Part shown: piece by piece, positions 24,073 through 30,640 of the stretch
How positions within the stretch are numbered: position 1 is the first letter of the stretch
How the letters are laid out: the number at the start of each line of letters is the position of its first letter
IMG/VR virus record: IMGVR_UViG_3300048020_000268
Coordinates: 1 to 38,333 of that record
Origin: a virus
DNA length: 38,333 nucleotides
Direction: 5' to 3' (one strand)
The notes under the pieces: model-generated
Database searches by the model: none
Seen by the model: only the letters and a program-made list of their open reading frames with translations
What the model was told of the DNA's origin: nothing
Translations under genes and position numbers: made by a program

Positions 24073-24942
24073 GTGAAAAAACTAAAACATAGTAAATACA
24101 AAAACACAGGCATTTTGTTCGAACTTTTGGTCAGACAAATAACGGCTGATGTATTGGATGGCAATACAGCATCAGATGCAAATAAGTTACTAAAAAAGCA
24201 TTTCGCAGAGAATACTGCATTGGGAAAAGAGCAAAGATTATATCAACTATTGATAGAAGAAACAACCGGTGATTCTTCAAAGGCAGAGTCTTTGTTGTCG
24301 GTGGTTGTTGAAAATCATAAAAAATTAACTCAAAAAGAATTAATAGATGCTCGTTATAATTTGGTAAAAGATATTAAAGAGTCTTATCCAATTAATGATT
24401 TATTTAGATCAAAGATAAGAAACTATAAAACATATGCAAGTATTTACAAGTTATTTGAGAGTCACAATCCATTAGTTTATTGTGATCCGAAAGAAATTTA
24501 TGAATCAAAAAACACCATCTTAAAAAGTTTGTGCTCCCGCACTTCTGAAAAAAATGAAGTAGTTGATGTTAATGATTATGAAAAGCAAAATGAAGATTTG
24601 CGATTAATTGCATACAAATTACTCGTAGATAATTTTAATAAAAAATATAGTTCACTTGACGAGTCTCAACAAACTTTACTTAAAAATTATATAAATAATA
24701 TATCAAATACAAATAGTTTGCGTGAGTATATAAACAAACAAGTTCCTTCGATAAAAAATAAAATTAACAAATATTCACAATCAATTGATGATGATGTAGT
24801 TAAAATAAAACTAAAAGAAGTTATTTCTCAACTTGATAAAACAACTGCGGGTAAAGTTGTGAGAGATTCCCAGGTATCAACCATTCTTATTAGTTATGAG
24901 TTAATTAAAGAATTGAAGAGACACACAGATGAAAAAAAGTGA
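24073..24942 (+). CDS. Conserved head-region protein between portal and protease
   Basis: 289 residues from GTG 24073; the ATG at 24071 is immediately followed by an in-frame TGA and cannot be used. The N-terminus KKLKHSKYKNTGILFELLVR is one I recall from hypothetical or structural proteins next to the portal gene of marine T4-like phages. It is largely helical and charged, with no enzyme motif or membrane segment. Position suggests a prohead core or head-vertex role, comparable to where T4 has gp67/gp68, but no sequence similarity to those is visible. It overlaps the next gene by 14 bases. Confidence 0.65.
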   Translation: MKKLKHSKYKNTGILFELLVRQITADVLDGNTASDANKLLKKHFAENTALGKEQRLYQLLIEETTGDSSKAESLLSVVVENHKKLTQKELIDARYNLVKDIKESYPINDLFRSKIRNYKTYASIYKLFESHNPLVYCDPKEIYESKNTILKSLCSRTSEKNEVVDVNDYEKQNEDLRLIAYKLLVDNFNKKYSSLDESQQTLLKNYINNISNTNSLREYINKQVPSIKNKINKYSQSIDDDVVKIKLKEVISQLDKTTAGKVVRDSQVSTILISYELIKELKRHTDEKK

Positions 24943-25408
24943 ATTAAAAACTTTAATAAAAAAAATTATATGTGAGTTACAAGACGAGGATTCCGACATC
25001 CACGAAATAAATACTACCGGTAACATTGAAGGTTATCAAACTCCACACGCATTTAGTTCTGATGATGAAGACGAACATAAAAAAGGAATTAAATCTACTG
25101 CTGAAGTATTTGACTATAAATCAACCGAAAATAAAAAAACAAATACGGTAAAGTTGAACGAAGGCAAAAGTTTATTTCATACATTTAGAGATCATCCCGA
25201 TCTGTCACCTGAACAGAAAATGGGAGTTGCGGTTCGTGAGGTCAATAAGTTATTAAGTGAGGTTGAAAAGATAATGAAAGTTTCTTCTCGTTATAAAACC
25301 GAATCAAATATTAATAGTGGTCGTATGTGGAAGACGACCAATAGATATCTACTAAAACTTGAAGAAAGATTAAAACGAATATCTATGAAAATCAAAGAAA
25401 TGAAATGA
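24929..25408 (+). CDS. Probable internal/core protein with capsid-targeting-like N-terminus
   Basis: 159 residues. It begins KKSELKTLIKKIICELQDE, an amphipathic helix with an (I/L)xE site, like several other proteins here and functionally reminiscent of the T4 capsid-targeting sequence cleaved by gp21. An acidic, probably disordered stretch (SSDDEDEHKKG) follows around residue 50. A conserved-looking helical region comes next (LFHTFRDHPDLSPEQKMGVA) and then a basic C-terminal helix. It overlaps the upstream gene by 14 bases. No enzymatic motif. Packaging inside the head is an inference from the N-terminus and gene position. Confidence 0.6.
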   Translation: MKKSELKTLIKKIICELQDEDSDIHEINTTGNIEGYQTPHAFSSDDEDEHKKGIKSTAEVFDYKSTENKKTNTVKLNEGKSLFHTFRDHPDLSPEQKMGVAVREVNKLLSEVEKIMKVSSRYKTESNINSGRMWKTTNRYLLKLEERLKRISMKIKEMK

Positions 25409-25418
25409 GGTAATTGTT

Positions 25419-25802
25419 ATGAAAAATTGTCAAAGATTAGATAATGTTGCAACCAACATGATTCCGTTTGAAGAAAAAACAGCAAAACTTATTAAGAAAA
25501 ATAAAACAAGTATAAAATTAACAAGTTCAAATACAGGTAAAACTCTTGCAAAAAAACTTGGTGAAAATTGGACCCCCCATGCTAATTTGTGTGAAATATC
25601 ATCCGAATCAAATGGTATTAAAACTTTTATACGGGTTAACAAAAATTCTAAAACAAATGAATTTGAATATTCATTTAGTTTTGATACATCTGAACTAAAA
25701 AATAATTCATTTAGAGATGTTAATGAGTTGAAGCAATCTGTGAGCAACTCACTTGTTGATGTAGTAAAAACAATTGCAGAGTGTGGCAATAAATTAGGTT
25801 AA
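25419..25802 (+). CDS. Hypothetical head-region protein
   Basis: 127 residues, starting at ATG 25419 with GAGG(T) seven bases upstream overlapping the previous stop. The sequence is a small alpha/beta protein (IKTFIRVNKNSKTNEFEYSF) with a C-terminal amphipathic helix (SNSLVDVVKTIAECGNKLG). No family is recognised. It sits between other probable core proteins with short spacing (10 and 3 bases), so it is co-transcribed with them. Role unknown. Confidence 0.55.
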   Translation: MKNCQRLDNVATNMIPFEEKTAKLIKKNKTSIKLTSSNTGKTLAKKLGENWTPHANLCEISSESNGIKTFIRVNKNSKTNEFEYSFSFDTSELKNNSFRDVNELKQSVSNSLVDVVKTIAECGNKLG

Positions 25803-25805
25803 ATT

Positions 25806-26444
25806 ATGTGTGATTGTGGATGTGGAAGTTGTGAGATAGCAGAGGATTCTTCTCAAAGTGATCCAAGTATGGATGATTTTAAATCTGCTCTGAAGCATCT
25901 TGGTGATTCAATTAAATCAGTACACAAGTCAAGTGAGGGTAAAAAATTATCAACGGAATACTGGTTAGACCTTGTAAATCTTTTAAAAAAAGCAAAATTG
26001 GGTGTTTCGATGATGGAACTTGGTATTGATGACGAAGAAGAAATTAAAAATACACACGATGCTACAATCAAAAAAGTGAAACCAACACCTGACGGAGAAA
26101 AAGGTGAAGGTGGTCCTAGAGATGGAACTGAACCACAGAAATCTGATACTGATTCTAAGCAAACTGAATCAACCGATGGCATATATGATAAACTAAACCA
26201 TTTAACTATTTTATTAACAGAGAACTCTTTTGAAAACATTGAAAGTGACGGAACTGAACTTCATATCTGTAAGAATGAAAGAAAGTTTACCATAAAATAT
26301 GATGATTCGTTTTATATGATTTCTGAGAACTACAACTTTGATCTTGGTTGTGATGATTTAAATGATGTAGTAAATATATTTATTAAATTGAGTAATCAAA
26401 CAGAAACTGCATTAAAAGAAGATTATCGTATGTCAGCCCAATAA
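25806..26444 (+). CDS. Hypothetical protein with N-terminal cysteine cluster
   Basis: 212 residues. The N-terminus is MCDCGCGSCE, placing cysteines at positions 2, 4, 6 and 9, a spacing that could bind a metal ion or an iron-sulfur centre. A helical region (DDFKSALKHLGDSIKSVH, ending LLKKAKLGVSMMELG) follows. Residues about 85-125 are a disordered Gly/Pro/Asp linker. A C-terminal alpha/beta domain (ICKNERKFTIKYDDSFYMIS) ends the protein. I recall similar Cys-rich starts in uncharacterised marine myovirus head-region proteins. No function assigned. The stop is 56 bases before the protease gene. Confidence 0.6.
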   Translation: MCDCGCGSCEIAEDSSQSDPSMDDFKSALKHLGDSIKSVHKSSEGKKLSTEYWLDLVNLLKKAKLGVSMMELGIDDEEEIKNTHDATIKKVKPTPDGEKGEGGPRDGTEPQKSDTDSKQTESTDGIYDKLNHLTILLTENSFENIESDGTELHICKNERKFTIKYDDSFYMISENYNFDLGCDDLNDVVNIFIKLSNQTETALKEDYRMSAQ

Positions 26445-26488
26445 CTTTAATTCTAAAAAAAAATAATTAAATTAAGATACATATATAC

Positions 26489-26497
26489 TTATTTATT
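26489..26497 (+). promoter_or_regulatory. TTATTTATT box before the protease gene
   Basis: TTATTTATT differs at one base from ATATTTATT and ends three bases before ATG 26501, with no Shine-Dalgarno between. Candidate late promoter or start-context element. Confidence 0.35.
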
Positions 26498-26500
26498 AGT

Positions 26501-27130
26501 ATGGCAAAAAAAATAATAGTATCTACAATGCCCTTTGAGTTTAGTCCTGAGCAGATAAGTGAAAGCATAGAAAAAAATTCAGGTAAACTATTGGTCAGAG
26601 GTATTCTGCAAAAAGCAACTGAGCAAAACCAAAACGGAAGAGTTTATAGTCGTGCTTTGCTTGAACGTGAAGCAGGTAAATATCAAGAAATGATAAACGA
26701 CAGACGAGCATTGGGAGAGTTAGATCACCCGGAGAGTAGTGTAGTCAATTTACAAAATGTAAGTCACAATGTTACAAAGATGTGGTGGGATGGTGATAAT
26801 CTTTTGGGTGATGTAGAAATACTTGGAACTCCTGCTGGTAATATTTTAAAAGAACTTTTCAAGGGTGGAATTACACTTGGAATCAGTTCACGTGGAATGG
26901 GAACAACCCGTGAGCACGAAGGAAAGACAATGGTAAACGATGACTTTGAATTGGTCGCATTTGATTTTGTCAGTAATCCTTCCACCAGAGGTGCATTTTT
27001 AGAACCGGTTAAATTAAACGAATCAGTTACACATGAGACTAAAGTTGTAACAGAAGGCCGAGTTTGCACAAAATACTGCAAACTTGAAGGAATAATCCAC
27101 GAAATACTTAATGAAGTAGGAGATATGTAA
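26501..27130 (+). CDS. Prohead core protease, gp21-like
   Basis: 209 residues, matching T4 gp21 (212). The family pattern is clear: LLVRGILQKATEQNQNGRVY near the N-terminus, catalytic His76 in GELDHPES, and the serine motif GISSRGMG with S129/S130, followed by DFVSNPSTRGAF. The herpesvirus-type serine protease digests the scaffold and trims head proteins at (L/I)xE sites during maturation. The probable substrates gp22 and gp23 are encoded 2-4 kb downstream. ATG 26501 lacks a Shine-Dalgarno; an A/T box is just upstream. The stop TAA shares a base with the next ATG. Confidence 0.93.
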   Translation: MAKKIIVSTMPFEFSPEQISESIEKNSGKLLVRGILQKATEQNQNGRVYSRALLEREAGKYQEMINDRRALGELDHPESSVVNLQNVSHNVTKMWWDGDNLLGDVEILGTPAGNILKELFKGGITLGISSRGMGTTREHEGKTMVNDDFELVAFDFVSNPSTRGAFLEPVKLNESVTHETKVVTEGRVCTKYCKLEGIIHEILNEVGDM

Positions 27131-27588
27131 TGGCTACTGATAATAAACTACTAAAAAGTGTAATTCTTGAGGTTCTTCGTGAGGAAAAGCAAAAACAATT
27201 AAATGAGTTTAATCCTGATACCGGTAGATTTGCTGACGAGGGGTTGTCAAGTGAGCAAAAAAAATTAACATCTGAGAAAATTTCTAAGTTCGGTAAATAT
27301 CAAAAATATATTGCACTTGAGGCAAGAGACATGAATGTTGCAGAGGATATATGTAATATTGTAGAAAACGCATCCAAATATATTTTAAATGAAACTGATG
27401 ACTGGTTTGATGCTATTAGTGTTAAACGGAATTTAAAAGAGATAAAAACTTTAGCAAAAGAATTCTATAAAACTGCAAGTGAACGACAAGTTTATACACA
27501 AAGAATGCAAAGTTTATATGAAGATATGGGAAATATTTTAAACAGATACTTTGAAATCAAAGGAGAATTATCGGATGAACAGAGATAA
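27130..27588 (+). CDS. Probable prohead core/internal protein
   Basis: 152 residues with an excellent start: AGGAG (27118-27122) and TAATG overlap with the protease gene. It begins TDNKLLKSVILEVLREEKQK, an amphipathic helix with LxE sites similar to the putative capsid-targeting N-termini of neighbouring genes. The remainder is helical, with alternating acidic and basic residues and no recognisable motif. Tight coupling to the protease gene suggests a head-assembly role. The family is unknown to me. Confidence 0.6.
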   Translation: MATDNKLLKSVILEVLREEKQKQLNEFNPDTGRFADEGLSSEQKKLTSEKISKFGKYQKYIALEARDMNVAEDICNIVENASKYILNETDDWFDAISVKRNLKEIKTLAKEFYKTASERQVYTQRMQSLYEDMGNILNRYFEIKGELSDEQR

Positions 27589-28300
27589 CTTAAAAAACTT
27601 TATTACAAAAGTTCTACTAGAAAAGGTAGACACTACACCAAATGTAATCGGCAAACTTGTTAAGAAAACCGTAAGTTTTCGTGGAATAGACAGACAATGT
27701 GTATGCGAAGGAACTATTGAAGATGCAAATCAGTATGCCTTTGAGAATGATCTTTCTTATACATTAGAGTCTTCGTCTCACTTTGGGGGGCATTATGTTA
27801 GTGAAATGACTTCATACGAATTTCAACCAAATGCTGAATTTTACGGAGACTTAATGGAGACCAATTTGTCTGCAAGAGAGCAATTTTCTAGAATATGTGG
27901 AACAAATGACCAAATTTTAAAAGAAGTAGATGCCCAAGGTTCTGAAAACTTAGTCGAGTTTATCTGCACCGATAAGACTTTTCGTGAAGATAGAACTGAT
28001 ATGGTATTTGAAAAGATTAAATCTGATGTGAATGGAAGGATGTACGATAAAACTCAGTTTGTTAAATTATTTGAATATCTCGTAAAACAGGCAAATTTAG
28101 TATGTGAAAATAAAAATTTATCAGAGTCAGAACTAGAATATGCAACAAAATTACTTTCACAAAGATTTTTTAAAAATGAAATTGAGTCTCCGTCTTGGGT
28201 AACCGAAGCAGAAACATTATGTGGAAAAAAATCATTTAAAACAGGAAACGCATTGGAAAATATGCAAAGAATAGTATCAGGACACCAAATGTTCTTATAA
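27575..28300 (+). CDS. Hypothetical head-region protein with capsid-targeting-like N-terminus
   Basis: 241 residues from ATG 27575, chosen over an upstream TTG at 27551 because AGGAGA (27561-27566) lies eight bases before it; it overlaps the previous gene by 14 bases. The N-terminus NRDNLKNFITKVLLEKVD fits the shared amphipathic (L/I)xE pattern. Residues about 25-85 contain a small beta-rich region (VSFRGIDRQCVCEG). The C-terminal two thirds is helical (LVEFICTDKTFREDRTDMVF). No enzyme motif. Probably a head or core protein by context. Confidence 0.6.
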   Translation: MNRDNLKNFITKVLLEKVDTTPNVIGKLVKKTVSFRGIDRQCVCEGTIEDANQYAFENDLSYTLESSSHFGGHYVSEMTSYEFQPNAEFYGDLMETNLSAREQFSRICGTNDQILKEVDAQGSENLVEFICTDKTFREDRTDMVFEKIKSDVNGRMYDKTQFVKLFEYLVKQANLVCENKNLSESELEYATKLLSQRFFKNEIESPSWVTEAETLCGKKSFKTGNALENMQRIVSGHQMFL

Positions 28301-28315
28301 GGAATAAAACTTAAA

Positions 28316-29056
28316 ATGAAAATAACAAAATCAGAACTTAGAGAAATTATTCAAGAAGTAGCAGACGAACTTGGTTTGTTTGAAGGTTTGACCGCTGCCC
28401 AAGAAAAACTACCAGAACCATTAAAGAAAGCAATTCTTAAAAAGCAAGGAAAGCAAGAAGAGTCAGATGATTCTGAAGAAGAAGCAGTTGAAGAAGGTTT
28501 GACCGCAGCCCAAGAAAAACTTCCTGAACCATTAAAGAAAGCAATTCTTAAAAAGCAAGGAAAGCAAGAAAAATCTGATGATGATTCTGATGAAGAAAAA
28601 ATTGAAGAAGGTAATGCGTTTGGAGCGGCAGTAAAGGCTGCACGTGACAACGGAGATTCTGAATTTGAAGTAGGTGGAAAAAAGTATAAGTTAAAAGAGA
28701 AAAAAGAAATCACAGAGGACACAGAAGAATTTACTGGTGAAGAAGACGAAGACGATGTAGAAGAAGGAAATGCATTCGGTGCAGCTGTAACTAAAGCAAA
28801 AGAAGATGGAGATTCTGAATTTGAAGTAGACGGAAAAACTTACCAAGTTAAAGAATCATCATGTGACCAACACGAAGAAGACGAAGATGACGTTGAAGAA
28901 GGAAACGCATTCGGAGCAGCCGTTACTAAAGCAAAAGAAGACGATGACACCGAGTTTGAAGTAGATGGTAAAACATACAAGGTTCGTGAAAATTGGTCTA
29001 AGATTACACTTGCAGAAAAACTAAATAGAATGCTTGGAAATCGTAAAGTTTTGTAA
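28316..29056 (+). CDS. Modular repeat protein, candidate processed internal head protein
   Basis: 246 residues; AAGGA at 28299-28303 serves ATG 28316. It begins KITKSELREIIQEVADELGL, the clearest example of the shared amphipathic N-terminus. Two copies of module A follow (EGLTAAQEKLPEPLKKAILK and a charged tail), then three copies of a 31-residue module B starting EGNAFGAAV and ending DGKTYxVKE. Each module after the first is preceded by an acidic spacer and the tetrapeptide VEEG or IEEG, a possible (I/L/V)xE protease site. The gp21-like protease could release the modules inside the head, as T4 makes internal peptides. A strong terminator follows. Role inferred. Confidence 0.65.
   Translation: MKITKSELREIIQEVADELGLFEGLTAAQEKLPEPLKKAILKKQGKQEESDDSEEEAVEEGLTAAQEKLPEPLKKAILKKQGKQEKSDDDSDEEKIEEGNAFGAAVKAARDNGDSEFEVGGKKYKLKEKKEITEDTEEFTGEEDEDDVEEGNAFGAAVTKAKEDGDSEFEVDGKTYQVKESSCDQHEEDEDDVEEGNAFGAAVTKAKEDDDTEFEVDGKTYKVRENWSKITLAEKLNRMLGNRKVL
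28382..28570 (+). repeat. Direct repeat, module A (2 copies of 78 bases)
   Basis: Copies at 28382-28459 and 28493-28570 are nearly identical, differing mainly at third codon positions. Each encodes EGLTAAQEKLPEPLKKAILK plus KQGKQE. The near identity suggests recent tandem duplication or gene conversion. Confidence 0.9.
28607..28990 (+). repeat. Protein-coding repeat, module B (3 copies of 31 codons)
   Basis: Copies at 28607-28699, 28763-28855 and 28898-28990, each opening with EGNAFGAAV and closing with a GKxYxxxE segment. The second and third are closest to each other; the first has diverged. Spacers are acidic (for example EEDEDDVE). Confidence 0.9.
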
Positions 29057-29085
29057 AATACTACACCAAAAACACTTAAAAAACT

Positions 29086-29115
29086 AAAAAAGGGAAGAAA
29101 ATCTTCCCTTTTTTT
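29086..29115 (+). terminator. Strong intrinsic terminator
   Basis: Stem AAAAAAGGGAAGA / TCTTCCCTTTTTT with an AAA loop, running into a T tract. It ends the protease-to-repeat-protein unit. Confidence 0.88.
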
Positions 29116-29157
29116 ATATATTTTTGTATATTTTTAAATATTTGTTTACATAAGTAT

Positions 29158-29166
29158 ATATTTATC
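29158..29166 (+). promoter_or_regulatory. Candidate late promoter box ATATTTATC
   Basis: ATATTTATC in the 215-base gap, after the terminator and about 105 bases before ATG 29272. It would drive the scaffold-capsid unit with a long leader. Confidence 0.45.
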
Positions 29167-29175
29167 TTTCAAAAT

Positions 29176-29240
29176 GTTTTCACTTTATTGAAAACCACAA
29201 TTAAAGGTTTTAATTATTTGAAGTCCTATTAAAATGACTT
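29176..29240 (+). promoter_or_regulatory. Structured 5' leader of the scaffold-capsid unit
   Basis: GTTTTC (29176-29181) can pair with GAAAAC (29190-29195); the same AAAACC (29191-29196) can instead pair with GGTTTT (29206-29211). A separate hairpin AAGTC/GACTT lies at 29221-29240. The first two are mutually exclusive, so the leader could switch folds. AAGGA (29258-29262) is the Shine-Dalgarno. The pairs are short and AT-rich. Confidence 0.35.
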
Positions 29241-29271
29241 TACCAAACTAATCTATAAAGGATAATTAACC

Positions 29272-30609
29272 ATGAGTAAATTACTTAAAGAAGCTATTGC
29301 TGATGCGAAAGCAGTTCGTGAGACAGCCCTTGCCAACGCAAGACTTGCTCTTGAAGAAGCATTCGCACCACGTTTGCAAAGTATGCTTACCAAGAAACTC
29401 AGAGAAGAAGAATTAGAAGGCGAAGAATCAGAAGTTGAAGTTTCTGATGAAGTTGAAGAAGGTTCTTACTCCGAAGAGGACGAGGAAGTTGCAGTTGAAG
29501 ACGATGAAGTAGAAGAAGGTTCATATGCAGAAGATGACGAAGAGGCACCAGTTGAAGAACCGGCTGCTGAAGAGGCACCTGTTGAAGAACCAGCTGCTGA
29601 AGAAGAACCAGCTGCCGAAGAAGCACCTGCGGACGAAGAAGAAGAAGTCGCTGAAGACGATCTTGAAGCAGAACTATCTGCTGATGAAGACGAAGAGTCA
29701 GTTGAAGAAGACGCATTCGATTTAGATTCCATCATCAAGGAACTTGAAGATGAAATGGCAATCGAAGACGAAAACGAAGAAGAATTAGAAGAGCAATCCG
29801 ACTCATCTGAATTAGGTACAGGTGGTGAAGAACACGTCAACGTTGCTGATAGTGACGATGAAGATCTTCCCGATGACACCGAAGTTCAATCTGCACCAGT
29901 AGGTGAAGAAGACGATGAAATGCCAAAAGTTGCTGACATCGATGAAGATATTGATATCGAAATCGTTGACGAAGAAGCACCTGCAGGTGACGAATCTGAT
30001 GAACCAACTGCAACAGAGTCCGATGAAGAACTTGCTTTTCCAACTAACGAAGCAGAAGGATGCAACCAAGGTGGTGACATCGGAGAAGACGATGAAGAAA
30101 TCAACTTGGAAGAAATTCTCAAAGAACTTGAGGACGAGTCTGCTGAATTGGAATCTGACGAAGAGGAATCTTCAGAAGAAATCGCAGAATTTAAATCTGC
30201 AAACGAAAAGCTTCAAAAAGAAAATGATGAATACCGCAAAGTTTACAAATTTTTGCGAGGTAAGTTAAATGAAGTAAATCTTCTTAATGCTAAATTGCTT
30301 TATACAAATAAGTTGTTTAAGGCACACGTATTAAATGAAGATCAAAAGTTAAAAGTCGTAGAAAGTTTTGACCTTACGAAGAATGTTCGTGAAGCAAAAC
30401 TCGTTTATGCAACACTTGGTGAGAGTTTTCGAACTCAAGCAACACCTCCTGTAAAATCTGCTCCTAAAAAAGCAAAAATTCAAAAGAATCCTCTTACAGA
30501 AGGAATTGCTTCAAAACCAATTAAATCAACAAAACCTTCCAAGAAGATTTTATCTGAAGGCAATGATCTTGCTGACAGATTTAAGAAACTTGCAGGTATA
30601 CAATCATAA
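29272..30609 (+). CDS. Prohead core scaffold protein, gp22-like, with long acidic insertion
   Basis: 445 residues; T4 gp22 is 269. The C-terminal part is gp22-like: YRKVYKFLRGKLNEVNLLNA, KLLYTNKLFKAHVLNEDQKL and KNVREAKLVYATLGESF (about 320-385), a helical scaffold segment. Residues about 45-310 are extremely acidic, with low-complexity repeats (PVEEPAAEEA) and two VEEGSY motifs. The protein would form the transient core around which gp23 assembles, then be digested by the gp21-like protease. Many (L/V)EE sites would allow this. It is directly followed by gp23, as in T4. The acidic expansion accounts for most of the extra length. Confidence 0.85.
   Translation: MSKLLKEAIADAKAVRETALANARLALEEAFAPRLQSMLTKKLREEELEGEESEVEVSDEVEEGSYSEEDEEVAVEDDEVEEGSYAEDDEEAPVEEPAAEEAPVEEPAAEEEPAAEEAPADEEEEVAEDDLEAELSADEDEESVEEDAFDLDSIIKELEDEMAIEDENEEELEEQSDSSELGTGGEEHVNVADSDDEDLPDDTEVQSAPVGEEDDEMPKVADIDEDIDIEIVDEEAPAGDESDEPTATESDEELAFPTNEAEGCNQGGDIGEDDEEINLEEILKELEDESAELESDEEESSEEIAEFKSANEKLQKENDEYRKVYKFLRGKLNEVNLLNAKLLYTNKLFKAHVLNEDQKLKVVESFDLTKNVREAKLVYATLGESFRTQATPPVKSAPKKAKIQKNPLTEGIASKPIKSTKPSKKILSEGNDLADRFKKLAGIQS
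29542..29631 (+). repeat. Low-complexity acidic repeat (EAPVEEPAAE)
   Basis: Three imperfect copies of a short unit coding for (E)APVEEPAAEE/EPAAEEAPA within the scaffold gene. It is a likely site of replication slippage and length variation. Confidence 0.8.
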
Positions 30610-30640
30610 TTAATCATAAAATTCAAAAGGAAATAATATA

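Noticed and set aside
27551-27574. TTG start for the gene at 27575
   Set aside because: AGGAGA lies eight bases before ATG 27575 and gives the N-terminus shared with other head proteins.
28382-28990. CRISPR array
   Set aside because: The repeats are long, few and in frame within a coding sequence; spacers are acidic coding DNA rather than unique equal-length spacers.
29057-29271. tRNA or small RNA gene in the largest intergenic gap
   Set aside because: No cloverleaf or T-loop sequence could be found; the gap is explained by a terminator, an A/T promoter box and a leader with short hairpins.
29466-29879. Long Ser-rich open frame on the minus strand opposite the scaffold gene
   Set aside because: It is the antisense shadow of GAA/GAT-rich acidic codons, which read as Ser-rich or Leu-rich on the other strand; no ribosome site and no family resemblance.
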